Origin: Pseudomonas sp. MWU13-2105
GTDB lineage: Bacteria; Pseudomonadota; Gammaproteobacteria; Pseudomonadales; Pseudomonadaceae
Reading direction: 5' to 3'
Assembly: GCF_023242315.1 (NCBI RefSeq)
Contig: NZ_JALLIY010000005.1
Span: 124,001-188,000 of the forward strand
DNA length: 64,000 nucleotides
The notes under the pieces are model-generated. The model was given only the letters and a program-made list of their open reading frames with translations, was not told the DNA's origin and made no database searches. This document shows, in pieces, positions 36,642 to 45,215 of the stretch. The position numbers and the translations under genes were made by a program. The stretch's first letter is position 1. Every line of letters begins with the position of its first letter.

Positions 36642-37322
36642 ATGCCGTTCTCGAGTGCCGACTTCGCCGCCATCTGGCTGACCCTGAAACTGGCGTCCCT
36701 GGTCACGGTCATCCTGTTGCTGATCGGCACTCCGATTGCCCTCTGGCTGGCCCGCACCCGCTCCTGGCTGCGCGGACCGGTCGGCGCGGTGGTGGCGTTA
36801 CCGCTGGTGCTGCCGCCGACGGTGATCGGCTTCTACTTGCTGATCGCCTTCGGCCCCCACGGCTATATCGGCCAGTTCACCCAGTCCATCGGGCTGGGCA
36901 CCCTCACCTTCAGCTTCACCGGGTTGGTGATCGGCTCGGTGATCTACTCGATGCCCTTTGTGGTGCAACCGCTGCAAAACGCTTTCAGCGCCATCGGTAC
37001 TCGCCCGTTGGAAGTGGCCGCGACCTTGCGCGCCAATCCCTGGGACACTTTCTTCAGCGTGGTCCTGCCCCTGGCACGACCGGGCTTTATCACCGCCGCG
37101 ATCCTCGGCTTCGCCCATACCGTCGGCGAATTCGGCGTGGTACTGATGATCGGCGGCAATATCCCGGAAAAGACCCGGGTGGTCTCAGTGCAGATCTACG
37201 ACCACGTCGAGGCCATGGAATACCTCCAGGCCCACTGGCTGGCCGGCGCCATGCTGGTGTTTTCCTTTCTCGTGTTGCTGGCGCTGTACTCGAGCCGCAA
37301 GACCAAAATGGGCTGGAGTTGA
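36642..37322 (+). CDS. modB: Molybdate ABC transporter permease
   Basis: 226-residue inner-membrane permease with about five TM segments. The EAA-loop is [30 protein letters not shown]. The ATG directly abuts the modA stop (TAAATG) and lacks a clear Shine-Dalgarno, so translational coupling is likely. It forms the channel with ModC. Confidence 0.94.
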   Translation: MPFSSADFAAIWLTLKLASLVTVILLLIGTPIALWLARTRSWLRGPVGAVVALPLVLPPTVIGFYLLIAFGPHGYIGQFTQSIGLGTLTFSFTGLVIGSVIYSMPFVVQPLQNAFSAIGTRPLEVAATLRANPWDTFFSVVLPLARPGFITAAILGFAHTVGEFGVVLMIGGNIPEKTRVVSVQIYDHVEAMEYLQAHWLAGAMLVFSFLVLLALYSSRKTKMGWS

Positions 37323-37325
37323 GCC

Positions 37326-38414
37326 ATGGCTTCTTCGATACAAGTGTGCCTGCGCCTGAGTTATCCGGACTTTGCCCTGGACCTCGACCTGCAACTGCCC
37401 GGCCGTGGCGTCACCGCGCTGTACGGACACTCGGGCTCGGGCAAGACCACCTGCCTGCGCTGCATCGCCGGCCTGGAAAAAGCCCCAGAGGCCTTTATCC
37501 AGGTCAACGAGCAGATCTGGCAGGACAGCAGCCGCCAACTGTTCGTCCCACCGCATAAGCGCGCCCTGGGTTATGTGTTCCAGGAGGCCAGCCTGTTCGC
37601 CCACCTGTCGGTCCGCGCCAACCTGGAATTCGGCCTGCGCCGCATTCCCCGCGCCCAACGCCGGGTCGACATGGCCCACGCCACCCACTTGCTGGGCATC
37701 GGCCATCTGCTCGAACGCCATCCACAGCACCTGTCCGGTGGCGAGCGCCAGCGCATCGGCATTGCCCGGGCGCTGCTCACCAGCCCGCAACTGCTGCTGA
37801 TGGACGAACCGCTGGCGGCGCTCGACAGCCAGCGCAAGAACGAGATCCTGCCGTATCTGGAACGCCTGCATGACGAGCTGGAAATCCCGCTGCTCTATGT
37901 CAGTCACTCGCAGGACGAAGTGGCGCGCCTGGCCGACCATATCGTCCTGCTCAGCGCGGGCAAGGCCCAGGCCAGCGGCCCCATCGGTGAAACCCTGGCG
38001 CGGCTCGACCTGCCCATGGCCCTGGGCGACGATGCCGGCGTGGTGATCGAGGGCACGGTCAACGCTTACGACCCCCAGTATCAGTTGCTGACCCTGCAAT
38101 TGCCCGACAGCCTGCTGAACGTAAGGGTGGCCCACACCCCACTGGCCCCGGGCAAACGCCTACGCTTCAAGATCCAGGCCCGCGACGTCAGTCTCAGCCG
38201 GCAACCGGGCGAACACAGCAGCATCCTCAACCTGTTGCCGGTGACCATCACCGGGGAAACCCCCGCCGACAACAGCGCCCATGTGCTGGTCCGACTGGAA
38301 GCCGCGGGCACGCCGTTGCTGGCGCGGATCACCCGCTACTCCCGCGACCAGCTCAAGCTGGCAACGGGCCAGCAGCTCTGGGCGCAGATCAAATCGGTGG
38401 CGGTGCTGGCCTGA
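37326..38414 (+). CDS. modC: Molybdate ABC transporter ATPase
   Basis: 362-residue ATPase. It has Walker [13 protein letters not shown] signature [16 protein letters not shown], Walker [13 protein letters not shown] and the switch His in YVSHSQDE. The C-terminal Mop-like domain (about 290-360; [26 protein letters not shown]) binds molybdate and may give feedback control. Start 3 nt after modB. Last gene of modABC. Confidence 0.95.
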   Translation: MASSIQVCLRLSYPDFALDLDLQLPGRGVTALYGHSGSGKTTCLRCIAGLEKAPEAFIQVNEQIWQDSSRQLFVPPHKRALGYVFQEASLFAHLSVRANLEFGLRRIPRAQRRVDMAHATHLLGIGHLLERHPQHLSGGERQRIGIARALLTSPQLLLMDEPLAALDSQRKNEILPYLERLHDELEIPLLYVSHSQDEVARLADHIVLLSAGKAQASGPIGETLARLDLPMALGDDAGVVIEGTVNAYDPQYQLLTLQLPDSLLNVRVAHTPLAPGKRLRFKIQARDVSLSRQPGEHSSILNLLPVTITGETPADNSAHVLVRLEAAGTPLLARITRYSRDQLKLATGQQLWAQIKSVAVLA

Positions 38415-38486
38415 CGACAACTGACTCCCGCAAGGCTGTCGGCGCGTTCTACACTGCGGCTCAGCTCCCACGCGACGGAAGACCCG

Positions 38487-41120
38487 ATGACGGCCAAACC
38501 AGCAGCGACGCTTCTCGATACCCTTGAAGGCCAGCGTCTGGCGGGCGAGGACGCCGCCCAGTGGCGTGAATGGGGGCCGTACCTGAGTGAACGGCAATGG
38601 GGCACGGTACGCGAGGACTACAGCGCCGACGGCGATGCCTGGGCCTATTTCCCCCACGATCACGCCCGCAGCCGCGCCTATCGCTGGGGCGAGGATGGCC
38701 TCGCGGGGTTCTCCGACAAGTCCCAGCACTGGTGCCTCGGGTTGGCCCTGTGGAACGAGCGCGACCCGATTCTCAAAGAGCGCCTGTTCGGCCTGAACAA
38801 TGCCGAAGGCAATCACGGCGAGGACGTCAAGGAGCTGTACTTCTACGTCGACGGCGTGCCCAGTCATGCGTATATGCGCATGCTCTACAAATACCCGCAG
38901 GCCGCCTTCCCCTACGACGACCTGGTCACGGAAAACGCCCGGCGCGGCCTGGGTGATGCCGAGTACGAGATCCTTGATACCGGGGTGTTCGAGGACAATC
39001 GCTATTTCGATATCACGGTCGAGTATGCCAAGCAGGGTCCGACCGACATCATCATGCGGGTCAGCGTGCACAACCGCTTTCACCTGCCCGCGCGCCTGCG
39101 CGTGCTGCCGCAGCTCTGGGCGCGCAATGACTGGAGCTGGAGCATTCATGCGCGGCGGCCGAGCCTGACCCTGGAAGGTGGCAAGGTCAGCGCCCAGCAC
39201 GCCGGTTGCGAGCCCATGCAAGCCAGTGCCTGGGGTGATGACGACTTCGAATGGCTGTTCTGCGAAAATGAAACCAACACCCGGCGGTTGAACGGCTCGC
39301 AGGCCTGCGGCCCGTTCAAGGATGGCATCAACGACCATCTGCTCAGCAGCGCCGCGAGCATTCGCCGGGATGCCGGGACGCGGGTCGCCGCGCACTTTTC
39401 CCTGACGCTGCAAGGGGACGAAACCCGCGCGGTTTACCTGCGCTTCGCACCCCCGGGGGCGGAAAAGATCAACCCCCGCAAGCTCTTCGCAAAGCGTCGC
39501 CAGGAAGCCGATGACTTCTACGCCGCCCTGCAAAACGGCCTGGACAGCGCCGACGCGCGCAATGTCCAGCGCCAGGCCCTGGCCGGCCTGTTGTGGTCCA
39601 AGCAGCTCTATTACTTCGATGTGAACCAGTGGCTCGACGGCGACCCGGCGCAACCGCAACCGCCGGCCGAGCGCCTGCATATCCGCAACAGCCACTGGCG
39701 GCACCTGTCGAACTTCGACATCGTCTCCATGCCGGACACATGGGAGTATCCCTGGTACGCCTCCTGGGACCTGGGCTTCCAGGCCGTGGCCTTCGCCCTG
39801 ATCGATCCGGGTTTCGCCAAGCACCAGTTGCTGCTCCTGGTCAAAGACCGCTTCATGCACCCCAACGGCCAGTTGCCCGCCTACGAGTGGCGCTTCGACG
39901 ACGCCAACCCGCCGGTGCATGCCTGGGCGTCGTGGCGGGTCTACCTGCGGGAAAAAGAGCTGAGCGGCGCCGGTGACCTGGATTTCCTCGAAAAGATTTT
40001 CCACAAGCTGCTGCTGAACTTCTCCTGGTGGGTCAACCGCAAGGATGCCGAGGGCCGCAACCTGTTCCAGGGCGGTTTCCTTGGGCTGGACAATATTGCC
40101 TTGTTCAACCGCTCCGACGACCTGCCGCCCGGCTACACCCTCGACCAGGCCGACGGCACCGCCTGGGTCGCCGCCTATGCCCTGGACATGATGCGCATCG
40201 CCCTGGAACTGGCCAAGCGCAATCCGGTGTATGTGGATATCGCGGTGAAGTTCTTCGAGCACTTCCTCTACATCGCCGGGGCGATCAACCGGGTCGACGA
40301 CAGTGCCGAAGGCCTCTGGGACCAGCAGGACGAATTCTTCTACGACGTCCTGCAACACCCGGACGGGCGCAGCGAGCCGGTGCGCCTGCGCTCCATCGTC
40401 GGCCTGCTGCCGCTGTTCGCCGTGCTGGTGCTGGAACAGCGCGAACACGAAGGCCTGCCCGGCCTGCGCGAGCGCCTGCTGGGTTTCATGCACCACCGGC
40501 CGGATCTCGCGGCCCTGGTCTCGCGCTGGAACGAACCCGGTGACGGTAATCGCCTGCTGCTGGCGCTGCTGCGCGGCGAACGCACCAAGAACCTGCTCAA
40601 ACGCATGCTTGATGAGGCCGAGTTCCTCTCCGATTTTGGTGTCCGCTCGCTGTCCAAGGCGTTTGCCGAGCAGCCGTTGGCCATGCAGCTCGGCGGCAAG
40701 ACCCTCAGCGCCCGCTATCAAGCGGCGGAGTCCGACTCGCGCCTGTACGGCGGCAACTCCAACTGGCGCGGGCCGCTGTGGATGCCGATCAACTACCTGC
40801 TGATCGAATCGCTGCGCGAATTCCACCGTTACTACGACGATCACTTTTCCGTGGAGTACCCCAGCGGTTCCGGCTACCTGTCGTCCCTGGACGAAGTCGC
40901 CGACGGCCTGGGCCGGCGCCTGACCTCGCTGTTCCTGCTGGACGAGGAAGGGCAACGGCCAGCCATGGCGGCCTACACACAGTTGCAGGCCGATCCGGCG
41001 AGTCACGACCTGGTGCTGTTTCATGAGTATTTCCACGGCGACAGCGGACGCGGCCTGGGCGCCTCCCACCAGACCGGCTGGAGCGCGCTGGTGGCCTTGT
41101 TGCTGCAACCGCGAAAATGA
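38487..41120 (+). CDS. GH63/MGH1-like glycoside hydrolase (glucosidase)
   Basis: 877-residue (alpha/alpha)6-barrel protein resembling bacterial GH63-type alpha-glucosidases (mannosylglycerate hydrolase-like). Aromatic-rich segments PDTWEYPWYASWDLGFQ, PAYEWRFDDANPPVHAWASW and NSNWRGPLWMPINYLLIE mark the catalytic half; acidic residues in WDLG and EWRFDD are likely catalytic-site parts. There is no signal peptide, so it is cytoplasmic. It lies 72 nt after modC, but a functional link to molybdate is not evident. Substrate unknown. Confidence 0.82.
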   Translation: MTAKPAATLLDTLEGQRLAGEDAAQWREWGPYLSERQWGTVREDYSADGDAWAYFPHDHARSRAYRWGEDGLAGFSDKSQHWCLGLALWNERDPILKERLFGLNNAEGNHGEDVKELYFYVDGVPSHAYMRMLYKYPQAAFPYDDLVTENARRGLGDAEYEILDTGVFEDNRYFDITVEYAKQGPTDIIMRVSVHNRFHLPARLRVLPQLWARNDWSWSIHARRPSLTLEGGKVSAQHAGCEPMQASAWGDDDFEWLFCENETNTRRLNGSQACGPFKDGINDHLLSSAASIRRDAGTRVAAHFSLTLQGDETRAVYLRFAPPGAEKINPRKLFAKRRQEADDFYAALQNGLDSADARNVQRQALAGLLWSKQLYYFDVNQWLDGDPAQPQPPAERLHIRNSHWRHLSNFDIVSMPDTWEYPWYASWDLGFQAVAFALIDPGFAKHQLLLLVKDRFMHPNGQLPAYEWRFDDANPPVHAWASWRVYLREKELSGAGDLDFLEKIFHKLLLNFSWWVNRKDAEGRNLFQGGFLGLDNIALFNRSDDLPPGYTLDQADGTAWVAAYALDMMRIALELAKRNPVYVDIAVKFFEHFLYIAGAINRVDDSAEGLWDQQDEFFYDVLQHPDGRSEPVRLRSIVGLLPLFAVLVLEQREHEGLPGLRERLLGFMHHRPDLAALVSRWNEPGDGNRLLLALLRGERTKNLLKRMLDEAEFLSDFGVRSLSKAFAEQPLAMQLGGKTLSARYQAAESDSRLYGGNSNWRGPLWMPINYLLIESLREFHRYYDDHFSVEYPSGSGYLSSLDEVADGLGRRLTSLFLLDEEGQRPAMAAYTQLQADPASHDLVLFHEYFHGDSGRGLGASHQTGWSALVALLLQPRK

Positions 41121-41537
41121 TCTGCTGCCGGGGGAAAACATAAGCCGGGTTGAACGGTTCCATCAATATGTTAGCCGCCCCCGGTACATATCCACCTCAT
41201 TGAAACAAAACAACTTCAGGAATCAATACTCGATACTTATTGCCTTCACGTCAGCTTATATTCAGGTTAATACAACAAAACGCCACATTGACGGTTGACT
41301 TCAAGGACCTCGTTGAGTAAATTCCCCGTGCCTGCTGCTCAGGCCTTTTTTCAACTCACAAAAGAACCCAATGGACACAGTATCTAGACGCTGTCCGGTT
41401 CCCGCGAATGCGGCTCACCGGGCGCTTAACCCAGAAAATGACGGGACTCGACGCACAGGTCGGGTGAGCTGCGCCAGGGCTTGATGCTCTTTCCGTAACT
41501 CGCCTCTGCCGGCGCCAGTCCGGTCGCGAGGTGTGTT
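41121..41537. other. 417-nt noncoding stretch with a short terminator
   Basis: No credible gene in either direction. The first half (41180-41300) is clearly AT-richer than the surroundings. A small hairpin (GCCTG/CAGGC, 41330-41344) followed by six T residues lies about 210 nt after the glycosidase stop. It could end that transcript or a small RNA. The rest is probably promoter and leader for the small ORF at 41538 and for mgtA. Confidence 0.4.
41330..41351 (+). terminator. Short intrinsic terminator candidate
   Basis: A 5-bp stem GCCTG-ctgct-CAGGC, then C and TTTTTT. The stem is short but the U-run is good. It would separate the glycosidase transcript from the mgtA leader. Confidence 0.4.
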
Positions 41538-41825
41538 ATGACTTTCAAATCCTCTGTAATGCCCGGCGTTCGCGCCTTTGCTTCGAACATGCGCGTCAAA
41601 CTGTCCCGCGAACCGGTGAAACCGGTACGTGGCAATGCCCTGTTCGCCGCCCCCAAGGCTCCGCCACGCGCCACCGTCGGCTGGCGTATCTGCCCGGCCA
41701 CCGGCCAGTTGCAACAACGCTGGAATTTCGATGACAGCCAGGACCCGCAGAGTCCCGGGCTTGCGCAGCTGCTACAGCGCGCCGGCCTGACTCTGAACCT
41801 GTATGTCGAGGCCCGCGCCGCTTAA
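41538..41825 (+). CDS. 95-residue hypothetical protein upstream of mgtA
   Basis: ORF with GAGG 6 nt before the ATG and GC3-biased codons, so it is probably translated. The N-terminal half is basic (MRVKLSREPVKPVRGN) with prolines (APKAPPRATVG); the C-terminal half has GWRICPATGQLQQRWNFDD and LLQRAGLTLNLYVEARAA. No signal peptide or TM. It precedes mgtA by 286 nt and may belong to its leader transcript. No family recognised. A minus-strand frame over the same bases lacks codon bias. Confidence 0.6.
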   Translation: MTFKSSVMPGVRAFASNMRVKLSREPVKPVRGNALFAAPKAPPRATVGWRICPATGQLQQRWNFDDSQDPQSPGLAQLLQRAGLTLNLYVEARAA

Positions 41826-41925
41826 TTATCCGGCACTGACACTGACAACTACCGCCCCTGCACTTCCAACTTTTAAGTGCACGGCATAGTTATGCCTTTA
41901 ATTATTAGAAATCGAGTATTTCATT

Positions 41926-42063
41926 ATGGACGAAGCCAGTAGGCGGTTCGCTGTCCGTTATTCTTTCGTGGACGGGCAGCGAACGTTAAAAGCATATACA
42001 CCCTCTTCTCCGAATTCATCGCCCGCGCGTGACTCGGCCTGTATTCGTTCGCCTGCCGAATAG
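41926..42063 (+). CDS. Candidate 45-residue leader peptide of mgtA
   Basis: Short ORF ending 48 nt before the mgtA start. Its second half is rich in Pro and Ser (TPSSPNSSP, RSPAE). A strong stem-loop (41946-41984) lies inside it. The Shine-Dalgarno is poor. Proline-coding leader ORFs (mgtL, mgtP) control Mg2+ transporter genes in enterobacteria; this may be an analogue, but there is no sequence homology that I can see. Confidence 0.35.
   Translation: MDEASRRFAVRYSFVDGQRTLKAYTPSSPNSSPARDSACIRSPAE
41946..41984 (+). promoter_or_regulatory. Strong stem-loop in mgtA leader
   Basis: GTTCGCTGTCCG (41946-41957) pairs with CGGGCAGCGAAC (41973-41984): 12 bp with one U-G wobble, 15-nt loop, embedded in the candidate leader ORF. 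It could be part of a ribosome-dependent or Mg2+-dependent switch. Confidence 0.45.
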
Positions 42064-42111
42064 GTGAAACGTCTATATGCCCGGTCACGAAGAGGTGACA
42101 GAGGCATAACC

Positions 42112-44823
42112 ATGAACGCAGTCAAAGACCCGATCCGGCCCACCGCAAACCGCGCCAAGGAAGACACCAAGCTGTCGATGCGCGCCGCCCGCGAAGCCCA
42201 ACACTCCCTCGCCACCACCTTCAGCAACGTCAACGCCAGCCGCGACGGCCTGACCGAACTCGACGCCGCCGGCCGCCTGCAACGCGAAGGCTTCAATGAA
42301 GTCGCCCACGACAAGCCGCCGCACGCGCTGATCCAGTTCCTCCAGGCACTGAACAACCCGTTCATCTACGTGCTGCTGATCCTCGCCGGCATCAGCTTCT
42401 TCACCGACTTCTGGCTGGCCGAACGCGCCGGTGAAGAAGGCGACCTGACCAAGGTCATCATCATCATGACCATGGTGACCCTGAGCAGCACCCTGCGCTT
42501 CTGGCAGGAACACCGTTCGGCCAAGTCCGCCGAAGCCCTCAAGGCCATGGTCCGCACCACCGCCACGGTGCTGCGCCGTGAGCAGCCGGGCAACAAACCG
42601 GTGCTGCGCGAAGTGCCGATGCGCGACCTCGTGGCCGGCGATATCGTACACCTGTCGGCCGGCGACATGATTCCGGCGGATATCCGCCTGATCGAGTCCC
42701 GTGACCTGTTTATCAGCCAGGCCGTGCTCACCGGCGAAGCCTTGCCCGTGGAAAAGTACGACACCCTCGGCGATGTCGCGGCAAAGTCCGCCGCCACCAG
42801 CACCGATCAGAGCAACCTGCTGGACCTGCAGAACATCTGCTTCATGGGCACCAACGTAGTCAGCGGCACCGCCAAGGCGGTAGTGGTCGCCACCGGTGCG
42901 CGCACCTACTTCGGCTCGCTGGCCAAGGCGATTGTCGGCTCGCGGGTACAGACGGCCTTCGACCGCGGGGTGAACAGTGTCAGCTGGCTGCTGATCCGCT
43001 TCATGCTGGTGATGGTGCCGATCGTGTTCCTGCTCAATGGTTTCTCCAAAGGAGACTGGAGCGATGCCCTGCTCTTCGCCCTGGCGGTGGCGGTGGGCCT
43101 GACCCCGGAAATGCTGCCGATGATCGTCAGCGCCAACCTCGCCAAGGGCGCCATGGCCATGGCCCGGCGCAAGGTGGTGGTCAAGCGCCTGAACGCGATC
43201 CAGAACTTCGGCTCCATGGATGTGCTGTGCACCGACAAGACCGGCACCCTGACCCAGGACAAGATCATCCTCGAGCACCACGTCGACACCGCCGGCCAGC
43301 GCGATGACGCAGTACTCGGCCTGGCCTGGCTCAACAGCTATCACCAGAGCGGCTTGAAGAACCTGATGGACCAGGCGGTCCTGCAGTTCTCCCGGGAAAA
43401 CCCCAAGTTCCAGGAGCCGTTCGCCTACAGCAAGGTCGATGAGCTGCCCTTCGATTTCGTCCGTCGGCGCCTGTCGATCATCGTCAAGGACAGCCGCAAC
43501 GATCATCTGCTGGTGTGCAAGGGCGCGGTCGAGGAAATGCTCGCCATCTCCAGCCACGTCATGGAAGGCAACAACGTCGTGGCCCTCGACGAGCGGCGCC
43601 GCAAGAGCCTGCTGGCCCTGGCCAACGATTACAACCAGGACGGTTTCCGTGTCCTGTTGCTGGCGACCCGCGATATTCTCCAGCCGCAGACCAAGGCGCA
43701 ATACAAGACCGCCGATGAGCGTGACCTGGTCATCCGGGGCTTCCTGACCTTCCTCGATCCGCCGAAGGAAACCGCCGGGCCGGCGATTGCCGCCCTGCGC
43801 GATATCGGCGTCACGGTCAAGGTGCTGACTGGTGACAACGCCGTGGTCACCTGCAAGATCTGCCGTGACGTCGGACTGGAACCGGGCCTGCCGCTGCTGG
43901 GCCAGGATATCGAGCACATGGACGAGGCGACCCTCCAACTGCGGGTCGAGGAACGCACGGTCTTCGCCAAGTTGACCCCGCTGCAGAAATCCCGGGTGCT
44001 CAAGGCCCTGCAAGCCAACGGTCACACCGTCGGTTTCCTCGGCGACGGCATCAACGATGCGCCGGCCCTGCGCGATGCCGATGTCGGGATCTCGGTGGAC
44101 AGCGGCACCGACATCGCCAAGGAATCGGCCGATATCATCCTGCTGGAAAAGAGCCTGATGGTGCTGGAAGAAGGCGTGCTCAAGGGCCGCGAAACCTTCG
44201 GCAATATCATGAAGTACCTGAACATGACCGCCAGCTCCAACTTCGGCAACGTGTTCTCGGTGCTGGTGGCCAGCGCGTTCATCCCGTTCCTGCCGATGCT
44301 GTCGATCCACCTGCTGCTGCAGAACCTGATCTACGACATCTCCCAACTGGCCCTGCCGTGGGACAAGATGGACAAGGAGTTCCTGCGCAAGCCGCGCAAG
44401 TGGGATGCGAAGAACATCGGCCGCTTCATGCTGTGGATCGGGCCGACCTCGTCGATCTTCGACATGACCACCTTTGCCCTGATGTGGTACGTGTTTGCCG
44501 CCAACAGCGTGGAAGCCCAGGCGCTGTTCCAGTCCGGCTGGTTCATCGAAGGCCTGCTATCGCAGACCCTGGTGGTGCATATGCTGCGGACCCAGAAGAT
44601 CCCGTTTTTCCAGAGTACCGCATCGTTGCCGATCATCGTCATGACCTGCCTCGCAGTGTCCATCGGTATCTACCTGCCGTTCTCGCAGCTGGGCACGCTG
44701 GTCGGCCTGGTGCCGTTGCCGATGGCCTACTTCCCGTGGCTGGTCGGCACCCTGCTGGCCTACTGCGTGGTCGCCCAGGGCATGAAGACCTTCTATATCC
44801 GCCGCTTCAAGCAGTGGTTCTGA
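42112..44823 (+). CDS. mgtA: Magnesium-translocating P-type ATPase
   Basis: 903-residue P3B-type ATPase importing Mg2+. It has phosphorylation site Asp375 (CTDKTGTLTQ), TGEALPVEKYD, the nucleotide-domain CKGAVEEML, and hinge GDGINDAPALRDADVGISVDSGTDIAKESADIILL. About ten TM segments. I chose the ATG at 42112 with GAGG 7 nt upstream; a GTG 48 nt earlier has no ribosome site. A long leader precedes it. The next genes on the same strand (small protein, Na/Pi-like, SLOG, barrel) may be read with it. Confidence 0.94.
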   Translation: MNAVKDPIRPTANRAKEDTKLSMRAAREAQHSLATTFSNVNASRDGLTELDAAGRLQREGFNEVAHDKPPHALIQFLQALNNPFIYVLLILAGISFFTDFWLAERAGEEGDLTKVIIIMTMVTLSSTLRFWQEHRSAKSAEALKAMVRTTATVLRREQPGNKPVLREVPMRDLVAGDIVHLSAGDMIPADIRLIESRDLFISQAVLTGEALPVEKYDTLGDVAAKSAATSTDQSNLLDLQNICFMGTNVVSGTAKAVVVATGARTYFGSLAKAIVGSRVQTAFDRGVNSVSWLLIRFMLVMVPIVFLLNGFSKGDWSDALLFALAVAVGLTPEMLPMIVSANLAKGAMAMARRKVVVKRLNAIQNFGSMDVLCTDKTGTLTQDKIILEHHVDTAGQRDDAVLGLAWLNSYHQSGLKNLMDQAVLQFSRENPKFQEPFAYSKVDELPFDFVRRRLSIIVKDSRNDHLLVCKGAVEEMLAISSHVMEGNNVVALDERRRKSLLALANDYNQDGFRVLLLATRDILQPQTKAQYKTADERDLVIRGFLTFLDPPKETAGPAIAALRDIGVTVKVLTGDNAVVTCKICRDVGLEPGLPLLGQDIEHMDEATLQLRVEERTVFAKLTPLQKSRVLKALQANGHTVGFLGDGINDAPALRDADVGISVDSGTDIAKESADIILLEKSLMVLEEGVLKGRETFGNIMKYLNMTASSNFGNVFSVLVASAFIPFLPMLSIHLLLQNLIYDISQLALPWDKMDKEFLRKPRKWDAKNIGRFMLWIGPTSSIFDMTTFALMWYVFAANSVEAQALFQSGWFIEGLLSQTLVVHMLRTQKIPFFQSTASLPIIVMTCLAVSIGIYLPFSQLGTLVGLVPLPMAYFPWLVGTLLAYCVVAQGMKTFYIRRFKQWF

Positions 44824-44849
44824 CACAGCGGCAAGGATGACACCCAACC

Positions 44850-44923
44850 TGTAGGAGCAGAGCTTGCTCGCGAAGGGGCCCTTGAGGCCGCCAAAAGCTT
44901 CGTGGGCAAGCTCCGCTCCCACA
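44850..44923. repeat. REP palindrome pair
   Basis: TGTAGGAGCAGAGCTTGCTC opposed to GGGCAAGCTCCGCTCCCACA, 27 nt after mgtA. It could also stabilise or end the mgtA mRNA. Confidence 0.7.
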
Positions 44924-44975
44924 CCTTGTATTCACCCATTGGCACCGATAACCCGGCCATCCCCCGGAGCCCACC

Positions 44976-45191
44976 ATGGAACCACTCAGCCAGTTCCTCG
45001 CCGTTCTCGACTACAGCTATCGGGCGCTGTCGGTCCTGTTCCTGACCCAAGCGGCAAAAGTGGTCAGGCGGGTCACCGTGAAGCTCTATGTTCGCGGGAC
45101 GCTGACCGCTATCGAAATGCGCTACCTGCTGGCGTTCTCCAGCACCATCAGTCGTGCTTCGGTGAGGTTGCTGCGCCCACCCAGAAAGTAA
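44976..45191 (+). CDS. 71-residue hypothetical protein
   Basis: Small basic protein with GGAG 6 nt before the ATG. Amphipathic segments (FLAVLDYSYRALSVLFLTQAAKVVRRV, AIEMRYLLAFSSTI) suggest membrane association. It is 24 nt before the Na/Pi-like gene, probably the same operon. No family recognised. Confidence 0.6.
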   Translation: MEPLSQFLAVLDYSYRALSVLFLTQAAKVVRRVTVKLYVRGTLTAIEMRYLLAFSSTISRASVRLLRPPRK

Positions 45192-45215
45192 AAAACCAGT
45201 ACGTGGAGAATCCTC

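Noticed and set aside
38415..38486. Functional link between modABC and the glycosidase
   Set aside because: Only adjacency supports it; a 72-nt gap can hold a separate promoter and no biochemical tie is known to me.
38160..41141. Minus-strand open frame of about 990 codons opposite modC and the glycosidase
   Set aside because: Shadow of GC3-biased coding; no recognisable motifs and it covers two real genes.
41426..41701. 91-codon minus-strand ORF overlapping the 41538 plus-strand ORF
   Set aside because: No Shine-Dalgarno and poor third-position bias; the plus-strand ORF has both.
42064..42111. GTG start 16 codons upstream of the chosen mgtA start
   Set aside because: No ribosome-binding site; the ATG at 42112 has GAGG at good spacing.
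42085..44346. Minus-strand open frame of about 750 codons opposite mgtA
   Set aside because: Composition is that of an antisense shadow; mgtA is unambiguous.
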